Notes under the pieces: generated by a model | What the model was told of the DNA's origin: nothing | Seen by the model: only the letters and a program-made list of their open reading frames with translations | Database searches by the model: none | Shown here: positions 1 to 7,652 of the stretch, piece after piece | How positions within the stretch are numbered: position 1 is the stretch's first letter | How the letters are laid out: each line of letters begins with the position of its first letter | Assembly: GCA_947174575.1 (NCBI GenBank) | Contig: CAMWJM010000026.1 | Coordinates: 1-10,179 of the forward strand | Direction: 5' to 3' | DNA: 10,179 bases | Source of the DNA: an uncultured Alistipes sp. | GTDB lineage: Bacteria > Bacteroidota > Bacteroidia > Bacteroidales > Rikenellaceae | Made by a program: the position numbers and the translations under genes

Positions 1-250
1 GCACGGCGCCGATCGCCATTTTCCAGATGCGCACCCGTCCCGTCGCCTCCTCGCGACTGCGGCGTGCAGCCCGCGCCTCGCGCTGGGTGCGGATATACTG
101 CCCGGGGCGGTATTCGCGCCCGGCATCCTCCGACCGCTCGCCGCGCAACTCGGCGCGACGCTGCTCGCGCGCCTCCTTCTCGGGGTCGTAGTAGCGCGGG
201 ATGTAGTTGAAGCGGTTCGCGTGTTTCTTAAACGGTGTGAAACCCAGCAT
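1..250 (-). CDS. Small basic hypothetical protein, C-terminus cut by window edge
   Basis: Starts at an ATG (248-250) only 7 nt after the dnaJ stop, so it is very probably the next gene of the same operon. Eighty-three codons are visible before the window edge. The protein begins MLGFTPFKKHANRFNYIPRY, followed by YDPEKEAREQRR and then a long Arg/Glu-rich stretch (about residues 25-72) likely to be helical. The last visible residues (RVRIWKMAIGAV, 72-83) turn hydrophobic and could open a transmembrane helix. No catalytic motif is visible. The FxYxPRYYDPEKE-type start resembles small uncharacterised Bacteroidetes proteins that I recall as having one or two C-terminal membrane segments, but I cannot name a family. 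The position, spacing and GC-rich codon use match the neighbours, so the reading frame is credible although the function is unknown. Confidence 0.7.
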   Translation of the reverse strand, partial: MLGFTPFKKHANRFNYIPRYYDPEKEAREQRRAELRGERSEDAGREYRPGQYIRTQREARAARRSREEATGRVRIWKMAIGAV

Positions 251-257
251 AGGCGTC

Positions 258-1421
258 TTATCTAAAGAAGCTCTTCATCCGCTCGAAGATATTCTGGTTC
301 TTCACCGACTCGGCTTTCTGAAACGCGGGCTGCTGGGCCAGCTGCTCCACGAGCCGCTTCTCCTCGGCGTTGAGCTTCGCAGGGACGGTGATGTCCACCA
401 CCACCAATTCGTCGCCGCGGCCATAGCCGTTCACGTCGGGCAACCCCTTGCCGCCCAGACGCAGCACCTTGCCGGCGTGCGTCCCCGGCGCGATCTTGAT
501 CTTCGCCCGCCCGTCGACCGTCGGCACTTCGACCGTGCCGCCCAGCAAGGCGGTCGTGACGGTGATGTTGAGGTTGTGGATCAAATCGTTGCCGTCGCGG
601 ATCAACTCGGGATCGGGTATCTCTTCGATGAGCACCTGCAGGTCGCCGTTCACGCCGCCGTGACGGGCCGCATTGCCCTTGCCCGTCACCGTCAGGGCCA
701 TGCCCTCGCCCACGCCGGCCGGAATGGCGATCTCCACCACCTCCTGACCGCGCACGGTGCCCTCGCCCTTGCATCGGTCGCAGGGCGCCGTGACGACCTT
801 GCCCGTACCGCCGCACGTGGGACATACGCCCTGCGTCTGCACACGCCCGAAGAAAGTGTTCTCCACACGCATCGCATAGCCCGAACCGCCGCAGGTCGAG
901 CAGGTCGAATACGACGACGCATCCTTGGCTCCCGTGCCGCCGCACTTGTCGCAGGCCACGGTCTTGTTGATCTTGAGTTTCTTGGTCACGCCCGTGGCGA
1001 TCTCGGACAGCGTGAGTTTCACCTTCACGCGGATGTCCGAACCGCGGTTGACCCGGCGCCCGCCCCCCGACGAGGAGCGGAAGCCCCCGCCGAAATGTCC
1101 GCCGAAGATGTCGCCGAACTGCGAGAAGATGTCCTCCATGGAGAACCCGCCGCCGAATCCGCCGAATCCTCCGGCACCGCCGCCGGCCGCACCGCCCATG
1201 CCGGCATGACCGAACTGATCGTAACGGGCGCGCTTGTCGGGGTTCGACAGCACATCGTAGGCCTCGGCGGCCTCCTTGAACTTCTCCTCGGCCTCCTTGT
1301 CGCCCGGATTCTTGTCGGGGTGATACTGGATGGCCGCCTTGCGATAGGCTTTCTTTATTTCGTCGGCGTTAGCGTTTTTCTGGACGCCCAACACTTCGTA
1401 GTAGTCCCTTTTCTCTGCCAT
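258..1421 (-). CDS. dnaJ: Molecular chaperone DnaJ (class I Hsp40)
   Basis: Full-length 387-residue class I DnaJ, the cytosolic co-chaperone that delivers unfolded clients to DnaK and stimulates its ATPase. The J domain occupies residues 1-70 with the invariant HPD at 34-36. A Gly/Phe-rich linker follows (about 72-121) and contains the short segment [14 protein letters not shown]. The zinc-binding domain spans 157-221 with all four CxxCxGxG repeats intact ([32 protein letters not shown]), giving eight Cys for two Zn ions. The client-binding and dimerisation domain runs to the end ([16 protein letters not shown], HPLxI-type segments). The start ATG is 4 nt beyond the grpE stop and has a strong upstream AGGAGA, unusual for this phylum, so it is well supported. 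grpE and dnaJ form a co-chaperone pair; dnaK is not in the window, which is normal for Bacteroidetes. No residue is missing. Confidence 0.98.
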   Translation of the reverse strand: MAEKRDYYEVLGVQKNANADEIKKAYRKAAIQYHPDKNPGDKEAEEKFKEAAEAYDVLSNPDKRARYDQFGHAGMGGAAGGGAGGFGGFGGGFSMEDIFSQFGDIFGGHFGGGFRSSSGGGRRVNRGSDIRVKVKLTLSEIATGVTKKLKINKTVACDKCGGTGAKDASSYSTCSTCGGSGYAMRVENTFFGRVQTQGVCPTCGGTGKVVTAPCDRCKGEGTVRGQEVVEIAIPAGVGEGMALTVTGKGNAARHGGVNGDLQVLIEEIPDPELIRDGNDLIHNLNITVTTALLGGTVEVPTVDGRAKIKIAPGTHAGKVLRLGGKGLPDVNGYGRGDELVVVDITVPAKLNAEEKRLVEQLAQQPAFQKAESVKNQNIFERMKSFFR

Positions 1422-1425
1422 GATC

Positions 1426-2019
1426 CTATTCTCCTACAACCACTTTGGCGAACCGCAGCACCTTGTCGCCCAACATATAACCGGTCTGCACGACGTCGAT
1501 CACGCGGCCCTTTTTCTCCTCGCCGGCGGCGAACTTGGCCACGGCTTCCGACAGATCGGGATCGAACTCCTTGTCGCGTACCTCCATTTCGGTCACGCCC
1601 CGCTGGCGCAACGCCTCGGCGAACTTCTGCGCGATGAGCGTCACTCCGGCCCGCAGGGCTTCGAGATCGTCGCTTTTCTGCATGGCGTCGACGGCACGCT
1701 GCACGTCGTCGCGCACGGGAAGCATGGCCAGCAGCACGTCGCGGCCGCCCGTCGCGACCAACTCCATCTTCTCGCGCAGCGTACGCTTGCGGTAGTTGTC
1801 GAACTCGGCTTGCAGGCGCAAGAACTTGTCTTTCCACTCGGCTGCCTCGCTCTGCGGATCGGGCTGCGATGCAGCCCGGTCTGCCAAGGTGTCAGTCGCA
1901 CCCTCGGCTCCGTCTGCCACATTGGCACACCGATCGTCCTCGCACGCGGTCGAAGCCTGGCCCGAAGCGGCAGCCTCTTCGACATCAACCTCCTGGTTAT
2001 TAGCTTTTTCCTGTTTCAT
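1426..2019 (-). CDS. grpE: Nucleotide exchange factor GrpE
   Basis: 197-residue GrpE, the homodimeric factor that releases ADP from DnaK and resets the chaperone cycle. Residues 1-60 are a low-complexity, acidic and Ala-rich tail that probably is disordered. The long dimerising helix follows (about 61-95) with the family motif AEFDNYRKR (71-79). The four-helix bundle contains [15 protein letters not shown] (96-110). The beta-wing at the C-terminus has [10 protein letters not shown] (151-160) and [20 protein letters not shown], corresponding to the GrpE signature around GYxLxxRVLRxAxVxV. The ATG (2017-2019) is the only sensible start; no good Shine-Dalgarno precedes it. A 63-nt gap (2020-2082) separates it from the upstream methyltransferase gene, and this is the longest gap in the operon, so an internal promoter is conceivable. 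I could not find a clean TTTG/TAnnTTTG pair there. dnaJ follows after 4 nt. Confidence 0.97.
   Translation of the reverse strand: MKQEKANNQEVDVEEAAASGQASTACEDDRCANVADGAEGATDTLADRAASQPDPQSEAAEWKDKFLRLQAEFDNYRKRTLREKMELVATGGRDVLLAMLPVRDDVQRAVDAMQKSDDLEALRAGVTLIAQKFAEALRQRGVTEMEVRDKEFDPDLSEAVAKFAAGEEKKGRVIDVVQTGYMLGDKVLRFAKVVVGE
1430..1435 (-). promoter_or_regulatory. Shine-Dalgarno site for dnaJ
   Basis: The minus strand reads AGGAGA inside the last codons of grpE, with 8 nt between it and the dnaJ ATG. It is the only clear Shine-Dalgarno match in front of a start codon in this window; the other genes have weak or no match, as is usual in Bacteroidetes. It may simply reflect the conserved grpE C-terminal codons (Val-Val-Gly-Glu), but it is ideally placed. 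Confidence 0.55.
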
Positions 2020-2082
2020 ATGATCTTATTTTCCGATATTCCGTCTTATAAATCGCACAAATTGCATACCAGCCGCCGGGTG

Positions 2083-2793
2083 TCAGCCGACGATGAAAAT
2101 CGCCGGATGTTTCTGTAAATCGGGCCGCTGACCGCGGCGCCACTCGTCGACCGTGTGCGTCGAGATGAACTCGTCCGGCGCCGTGATCTCCATCGCCACG
2201 GTGAGCCTCGTCGCGGGCGCCAGCACCTGCAGGAGCTGCTCCAGCAACTTGGCGTTGCGGTAAGGCGTCTCGATGAAAAGCTGCGCCTGGCCCTCGCTCT
2301 GCGCGCGGCGCTCCAGCCGCCGGATCGCCTGCGCCCGTTCGGGCGGCTTGACGGGCAGATAGCCGTTGAACGCGAACGACTGCCCGTTCAACCCCGAAGC
2401 CATCAGCGCCAGCAGAATCGACGACGGCCCCACCAGCGGCACGACCCGGATGCCCCGCCGATGACACGCCTCCACCACCAACGCTCCCGGATCGGCCACG
2501 CCCGGCACTCCGGCTTCGGAGATCACGCCGGCCGAACGCCCCGCCAGCAGCGGCGCCACCAGCTCCTCGACCTCGCGGCCCGCCGCCGTATGCTCGTTCA
2601 ACTCGCGGAACTCCAGCGTGTCTATAGGCCGCGCGATGCCCGCTTTCGACAAAAAACGCCGCGCCGTACGCGTGTTCTCCACGATGAAGTAGTCCAAACC
2701 CTCCATCACGGCCCGGTTGGCCGCCGGCAGCACGTCCCACGGTGCCGTCCGATCCGAAATCGGACAGGGAATCAAATATAAAGTGCCTTTCAC
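2083..2793 (-). CDS. SAM-dependent methyltransferase, RsmI / tetrapyrrole methylase family
   Basis: 236 residues with the two-domain fold of the tetrapyrrole (corrin/porphyrin) methylase superfamily. Motifs: LYLIPCPISD (5-14), EN..TARRFL (39-48, where RsmI has ED.R), GVISEAGVPGVADPG (89-103, the counterpart of the RsmI DAGTPLISDPG loop), VPLVGPSS (118-125), the NGYLP segment (143-147) and ETPYRNAKLLEQL (175-187, matching the E-P-R segment of RsmI). It is closest to the Bacteroidetes group that includes the B. thetaiotaomicron protein solved as PDB 1WYZ (recalled, not searched). RsmI itself 2'-O-methylates C1402 of 16S rRNA, but this group lacks the C-terminal helical extension of the canonical ~280-residue enzyme, so the substrate here is unproven. 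The start codon is GTG (2791-2793), overlapping the TAG stop of murF-alr by one base (TAGTG), which implies translational coupling. The next in-frame ATG (residue 30) would delete the first strand of the fold. Confidence 0.9.
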   Translation of the reverse strand: MKGTLYLIPCPISDRTAPWDVLPAANRAVMEGLDYFIVENTRTARRFLSKAGIARPIDTLEFRELNEHTAAGREVEELVAPLLAGRSAGVISEAGVPGVADPGALVVEACHRRGIRVVPLVGPSSILLALMASGLNGQSFAFNGYLPVKPPERAQAIRRLERRAQSEGQAQLFIETPYRNAKLLEQLLQVLAPATRLTVAMEITAPDEFISTHTVDEWRRGQRPDLQKHPAIFIVG

Positions 2794-5162
2794 TACTCTT
2801 TCAAATATATCCGCTTCACCCGCGCCGACACCGAAGTCATGATTTCATAGGGGATCGTGTCGAGCACCCGGGCCATGGTTTCGAGGTCGTTGCCGGGCGT
2901 CGGCGAGAAGATCACGGCCGCGTCGCCCTCCTGCACGTCGGGAATGTCGGTGATGTCGATCATGCAGCTGTCCATGCAGATGCGCCCCACGATCGGCGCC
3001 GGATGCCCGGCCACCAGCACCGACCAGCGCCCGCAACCCAGGTGGCGATCCAACCCGTCGGCATAGCCCACGGGGATCGTCGCCGTCACGGTCGGACGCG
3101 TCAGCTTCCCGGCGCGCCCATACCCCACGGCGTCGCCGGCCGGCAAATGCTTGATCTGCACGATATGCGTTTTGAGCGTCGAGACGGGCCGCAGCGCCGG
3201 GTTGTGCTCCCAGCCCAATCCATAGAGACCCAGCCCCAGCCGGCACATGTCGAACTGCGCCTCGGGAAAACGGTCGATCGCCGCCGAGTTGGCCGTATGA
3301 CGGACGACGGGATAACCGAGCCGGTCGGCCAGCGCCCGGCTCATGCGGTCGAAGCGCGCGATCTGCTCGCGCGTATAGGCATCCTCCTCGGGCATGTCGG
3401 CGCAATTGAGGTGCGAGAAAATCGTCGCCACCTTCACCTGCGGCAGCGTCGCCAGCACCTCGCCCAGCTCGGCGATCTCCGACTCCATGAAGCCCAGACG
3501 GTGCATGCCCGTGTCCAACTTCACATGGATCGGATAGCGCTGCTCGCCCGCACGGGCGGCCGCAGCAGCGAAAGCCTTGAGCGAACGGAGGCTGTAAATC
3601 TCGGGTTCGAGCCGGTTGGCGATCATCGGATCGAAGCTGTCGGCATCGGCATTGAGCACCACGATGGGCATGGCGATCCCCCGCTCGCGCAGCAGCACGC
3701 CTTCGTCGGCGAACGCCACAGCCAGATAATCGACACCCTGATGCTGGAGCATCTGCGCCACCTCGAAGTCGCCGGCACCATACGATCCGGCCTTGACCAT
3801 GGCGACCATGCGGGTGCCGAAGCCGAGTTTCGCGCGGAAATGGTTGAGGTTGTCGGTCATAGCGTCGAGGTCGACCTCCAACACGGTGGTGTGGCTCTGC
3901 CGCGCCAGGGCGTGGGCCAGCTTCTCGAACCGCCACTCCCGGGCGCCCTTGAGCAACACGGCGCGCCCGGCGATCGCCTCGCGGCTCAACCGCCCGATGC
4001 ACTGGTCGGTGGAGGCGAAGAAGCTTTTTTCGCACGCGAACAGCGCCGCATAGCGCTTGAGCTTGGGGCCGATGCCGACCAGCGAGTCGATGCCCGCCCG
4101 ACTCACCATCTCCGCCACACGGCCATACAGCTCGTCGTCCGACAACCCGCTCTGCGCGATGTCCGACAGCACCAGCGTTCGCCGACGCCCGAGCGCCACG
4201 GAGTGGAGATAGTCCAACGCCAGAGCCAGCGAATTGAGGTCGAGGTTGTAGGCGTCGTCGACGAGGATCGAATCGTTGATGCCCTCCTTGACTTCCAGAC
4301 GCATGGCCACGCGCGGCGCCGTCGAAAAAGCGGGAGCGCCGTATCCCATGGCCGCGCAGAACGCCTCGACGATCTGGGCATTGCGGCGCGAAGCGGCATT
4401 GCCGATCACCGAAGGCGACACCTCGGGGAACGAGGCCGCATCGACGGGCTTGCGATCGCCATAGCGCGCGGCAATCATGCGCCCCAGCGGCTCGTAGTAG
4501 CTATGGTAAACGATCTTCGACGCGCTGCGCGCCAGAATCATCTTTTCGTCGCACTTCTGCTCCAGGTTGAGGAAATGCTCCTGATGCGCGTCGCCTATCG
4601 AGGTGAAGATCGCCACGTCGGGCCGGATGATCCGCTCCAGACGCTCCATTTCGCCCGGTTCGGAGATGCCGGCCTCGAAAATGGCCAACTGCTCGTCGCC
4701 CTCCAGCATCAACACCGAGAGCGGCACGCCCAACTGCGAATTGTAGCTCTTGGGCGAGCGGTAGAACTTCATGCCCGCAGGCAGCTCCTCGGCGATCCAC
4801 TCCTTGATGACGGTCTTGCCGTTCGAGCCGGTGATGCCGACCACCGTACCGCGGAACTGCGCCCGGTGGTAGGCCGCCAGCGTCTGCAAAGCCCCGATGG
4901 CGTTCTCGACGACCACATAGCCGCACCCAGGCTGCACCTCGACTTCGCGCTCCACCAGGAAAGCCCGCACGCCGCGCTCGAACATCCGCCCGACGAACTC
5001 GTGCGAGTCGTGGTTGGCGCCACGCAGCGCCACGAACATGGGGCTGCACCCCATTTCGCACGACAGCGACCGGCTGTCGGTGACCACCGAACGCACCTCG
5101 ACGTCGCATCCCCGGAACTTTCCGCCGCAAAGAGCGGCGATTTGCGAAAGTTTGTATTCCAT
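2793..5162 (-). CDS. murF-alr: Bifunctional MurF D-Ala-D-Ala ligase / alanine racemase fusion
   Basis: 789-residue cytoplasmic fusion typical of Bacteroidetes. The N-terminal half (1 to about 420) is MurF, which joins D-Ala-D-Ala to UDP-MurNAc-tripeptide. It shows the substrate-binding start TDSRSL (28-33), the P-loop GITGSNGKT (109-117), SYNSQLGVPLSVL (139-151), EAGISEPGEM (163-172), GDAHQEHF (190-197), VDDAYN (301-306) and LLKGAREW (403-410). The C-terminal half (about 425-789) is PLP-dependent alanine racemase, which makes D-Ala from L-Ala. The PLP lysine is K457 in MVKAGSYGAG, the catalytic Tyr is Y681 in VGYGRAG, and other landmarks are KLDTGMHRLGF (548-558), HTANSAA (622-628) and GRICMD (726-731). 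The fusion therefore combines supply of the D-amino acid with the step that uses its dimer. MurF deviates from classical enzymes after VDDAYN, where NPxS is replaced by LDLNS, as I recall for this lineage. The gene begins 3 nt after the mutS2 stop. Confidence 0.97.
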   Translation of the reverse strand: MEYKLSQIAALCGGKFRGCDVEVRSVVTDSRSLSCEMGCSPMFVALRGANHDSHEFVGRMFERGVRAFLVEREVEVQPGCGYVVVENAIGALQTLAAYHRAQFRGTVVGITGSNGKTVIKEWIAEELPAGMKFYRSPKSYNSQLGVPLSVLMLEGDEQLAIFEAGISEPGEMERLERIIRPDVAIFTSIGDAHQEHFLNLEQKCDEKMILARSASKIVYHSYYEPLGRMIAARYGDRKPVDAASFPEVSPSVIGNAASRRNAQIVEAFCAAMGYGAPAFSTAPRVAMRLEVKEGINDSILVDDAYNLDLNSLALALDYLHSVALGRRRTLVLSDIAQSGLSDDELYGRVAEMVSRAGIDSLVGIGPKLKRYAALFACEKSFFASTDQCIGRLSREAIAGRAVLLKGAREWRFEKLAHALARQSHTTVLEVDLDAMTDNLNHFRAKLGFGTRMVAMVKAGSYGAGDFEVAQMLQHQGVDYLAVAFADEGVLLRERGIAMPIVVLNADADSFDPMIANRLEPEIYSLRSLKAFAAAAARAGEQRYPIHVKLDTGMHRLGFMESEIAELGEVLATLPQVKVATIFSHLNCADMPEEDAYTREQIARFDRMSRALADRLGYPVVRHTANSAAIDRFPEAQFDMCRLGLGLYGLGWEHNPALRPVSTLKTHIVQIKHLPAGDAVGYGRAGKLTRPTVTATIPVGYADGLDRHLGCGRWSVLVAGHPAPIVGRICMDSCMIDITDIPDVQEGDAAVIFSPTPGNDLETMARVLDTIPYEIMTSVSARVKRIYLKE

Positions 5163-5165
5163 ATA

Positions 5166-7649
5166 TTATAACGTTACGATCGTAATACCCGCGCCCCCTC
5201 GGTCGGCATGCTCGTCGACCGCCGACACCACCTCGGGCACGGTGCGCAGATAGCGGCGGATCTCCTCCTTGAGCGCTCCGGTGCCCTTGCCGTGGAGGAT
5301 CGTCACCGACCCCACGCCCAGCATCAGGGCGTCGTCGACGAATTGCTGCACCGCATCCAACGCCTCCGCGGCGCGCATGCCCCGCACGTCGATATGGTCG
5401 CGGAACGCCAGTTTGCGGGCCGAAATATCGGCCGACACCACCGTGCGGGCCGTCGAGGGACGCGTCGCTTCGCGATATTCGTTGTTCGAAACCGCCGTCA
5501 GCAGCTCCTTGTCCACCGTGGTCAGGATCTGTCCGAACGCCACCTGCACCTTGCGCCCCTTGACCGAGCGTACCTCGCCCACCATCTCCTGCCCGGCCAT
5601 GCGCACTTTGACACCCGGCTCGATCTCGCGTCTCTTCGGCGGTTCGGGCGCCGGCTGTCCGGCCGACAGCTCGCCCCGCTGTGCCTTGCGCTCGGCCCGG
5701 CGTTCGCGGCGCCGCTCGATGCGCTCGATTTCGCGGGCTATTTCGGCATCGCGCTCGGCGGCATCGGCCTGCTCGGCAGCGGCCCGAAAATCCTCCAGCT
5801 CCCTGCGGGCCAGCCGCGTCGTCTCTTTCTCGGCCTGCGCCTCGCGAATGGTGCGGATCGTACTCTCGATCTGCCGGTTGGCATCGGCGATAAGCTGTTG
5901 CGCCTCCTGCTTGGCTTTTTTCAGAATTTCCTGACGCTCCGAGCGGATCTTCGCCAGTTGCTCGGCATAGCTCTGCTCCAGCTCCTCGACCTTGCGATCG
6001 GTCAGGCGGATGCGGTCGCGCTTCTGCTCCCAATAGTGCTTGTCGCGGGCGATTTCGCGCAGCTGCTTCTCTATGTTGATGTGATCCGATCCCGCCTTTT
6101 CCGAAGCGGCTCGGATAATCTCCTCGGGCAACCCGATCTTGCGGGCGATCTCCACGGCGAACGAACAGCCGGGCTTGCCCGTTTCGAGCCGGAACAGAGG
6201 CCGGATGTGCTGCACGTCGAACATCATGGCGCCGTTGGCTATGCCCTCGGTGCTCGCCGCATAATACTTGATGTTGGCGTAGTGCGTGGTGATGACGCCG
6301 TAGCACCCCTTTTCGAGCAGCCGCTCCAGAATGGCTTCGGCGATCGCCCCGCCGATGATCGGCTCGGTGCCCGACCCGAATTCGTCGATCAGCACCAGCG
6401 TGCGGTCGGAAGCTCCCGAGAGCATGTTTTTCATGTTCACCAGGTGCGACGAATAGGTCGACAGATCGTTGTCGATCGACTGCTCGTCGCCGATGTCGAT
6501 GAACAGCGAGCGGAACACCGGCAACTCCGAAATCTCCGACGCCGGCACCGGGAAACCGCATTGGAACATATACTGCACCAGCCCCGCGGTCTTCAGACAC
6601 ACCGACTTACCGCCGGCATTGGGTCCGGAGATCACCAAAATGCGCTTGTGCTTGTCCAACTGCATCGACAGCGGCACGATGTCGCGCCCCTGCGCCCGCA
6701 GGGTCTGCTGCAACAGCGGGTGGCGCGCATCCTTGAGTACCAGCCGGTCGTCGGTCGATACGATGGGTTTGCCGCATCCGTTCTGCGAGGCCCACCGCCC
6801 TTTGGCGCGCAGCATGTCTATTTCGGCCAGATAGTCGCCCGACGCGGCGATCAACTCGGCATCGGGGCGCAGCGAATCGGTCAGCTCCGTGAGGATGCGC
6901 ACGATCTCGCGCCGCTCGGCATACTCCAGTTCGCGCAGTTCGTTGTTCAGCTCGACCACCTCCACCGGCTCGACATAGAACGTGCGCCCGGTAGCCGACT
7001 CGTCGTGGATGAATCCGTCGAGCTTGCGTTTGTTGGCCGCCGAAACCGGGATCACCGTCTTGCCGTCGCGCACCGAGAGCTGCGCGTCGGCCTCCACGAT
7101 GCCGGCGCTTTTGGCCGCGGCCAGCACCTGCTGCAACCGCTTGGCCGCCTGCCCCTCGCGCTCGCGAATGGCCCGTCGGATTTCGGCCAACTCGGGCGAT
7201 GCACTGTCCCTGACCTCGCCGAAGCGGTCGACGATAGCGTCGATGCGCCGCACGATGTCGGGAAACGACTCGACGCCCCGCGTACGGGCCGCCAGTGCGG
7301 AATAATGCTGCTGCCGCGCCCCGATGAACGCCACGATCTCGCCCACCAGAGCGAGCGCCCGGCGCAGGACGACCGCCTCGTCCGCATCGAGAAACGTCCC
7401 CTCGACACGCAGCTTGGCCGTCAGATGATCGGTATCGGGATAGTCGCCGCCGGGAAAATCGTGCTCCATGTCGAGCAACAACCGCATTTCGTCGGCCAGC
7501 GACAGGCGCCGTTCGATCTCCGACGCCGAAGTCGTGAACGTCTCGCCGGCCAGCAGCGCACGCGCGGCGTTCATGGTGCACAACGCCGCGACCTGCTCGC
7601 GAAGCCGGTCGAAACCTATTTTCTGCTCGAAAGAGGCAGGGTAAATCAT
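5166..7649 (-). CDS. mutS2: MutS2 family ATPase with C-terminal Smr domain
   Basis: 827-residue MutS2. It lacks the mismatch-recognition domains of MutS. The N-terminal half (1 to about 290) carries the core/lever helices, including the conserved LSVRDGKTVIPVSAANK (191-207) and GRTFYVEP (221-228). The ABC-type ATPase follows: Walker A SGPNAGGKS (341-349), STYSSHL (397-403), Walker B TLVLIDEFGSGTEP (417-430), and TTHY (454-457). A charged coiled coil (about 519-660) ends in an Arg/Glu-rich stretch, then a KOW-like barrel (about 679-720) and the Smr domain (about 753-827) with IDVRGMRAAEA and HGKGTGALKEEIRRYL. In family members the Smr domain has nuclease or RNA-binding activity; B. subtilis MutS2 (RqcU) splits collided ribosomes, and H. 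pylori MutS2 suppresses recombination. Which applies here is not known. The canonical LDLR of nuclease-active Smr proteins is IDVR here. The ATG is 3 nt downstream of the MCE gene stop; the TAA lies 3 nt before murF-alr. Confidence 0.97.
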   Translation of the reverse strand: MIYPASFEQKIGFDRLREQVAALCTMNAARALLAGETFTTSASEIERRLSLADEMRLLLDMEHDFPGGDYPDTDHLTAKLRVEGTFLDADEAVVLRRALALVGEIVAFIGARQQHYSALAARTRGVESFPDIVRRIDAIVDRFGEVRDSASPELAEIRRAIREREGQAAKRLQQVLAAAKSAGIVEADAQLSVRDGKTVIPVSAANKRKLDGFIHDESATGRTFYVEPVEVVELNNELRELEYAERREIVRILTELTDSLRPDAELIAASGDYLAEIDMLRAKGRWASQNGCGKPIVSTDDRLVLKDARHPLLQQTLRAQGRDIVPLSMQLDKHKRILVISGPNAGGKSVCLKTAGLVQYMFQCGFPVPASEISELPVFRSLFIDIGDEQSIDNDLSTYSSHLVNMKNMLSGASDRTLVLIDEFGSGTEPIIGGAIAEAILERLLEKGCYGVITTHYANIKYYAASTEGIANGAMMFDVQHIRPLFRLETGKPGCSFAVEIARKIGLPEEIIRAASEKAGSDHINIEKQLREIARDKHYWEQKRDRIRLTDRKVEELEQSYAEQLAKIRSERQEILKKAKQEAQQLIADANRQIESTIRTIREAQAEKETTRLARRELEDFRAAAEQADAAERDAEIAREIERIERRRERRAERKAQRGELSAGQPAPEPPKRREIEPGVKVRMAGQEMVGEVRSVKGRKVQVAFGQILTTVDKELLTAVSNNEYREATRPSTARTVVSADISARKLAFRDHIDVRGMRAAEALDAVQQFVDDALMLGVGSVTILHGKGTGALKEEIRRYLRTVPEVVSAVDEHADRGGAGITIVTL

Positions 7650-7652
7650 CGT

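Noticed and set aside
207..1637. Plus-strand open frame of 476 codons opposite dnaJ
   Set aside because: Shadow frame. DnaJ on the minus strand has a complete J domain and four zinc motifs.
2020..2082. Internal promoter or terminator between the methyltransferase gene and grpE
   Set aside because: The minus strand contains TATGCAATTTG and some AT-rich text, but no TAnnTTTG with a properly spaced TTTG. There is no stem-loop followed by T residues.
2742..5171. Plus-strand open frame of 809 codons opposite murF-alr
   Set aside because: Shadow of the fusion gene on the other strand. The translation is His/Arg-rich low-complexity text and the murF-alr motifs are unambiguous.
4501..6600. Minus-strand open frame of 699 codons spanning mutS2 and murF-alr in another frame
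   Set aside because: It overlaps two well-supported genes out of frame, and its translation is Gly/Arg/Ala-rich without recognisable motifs.
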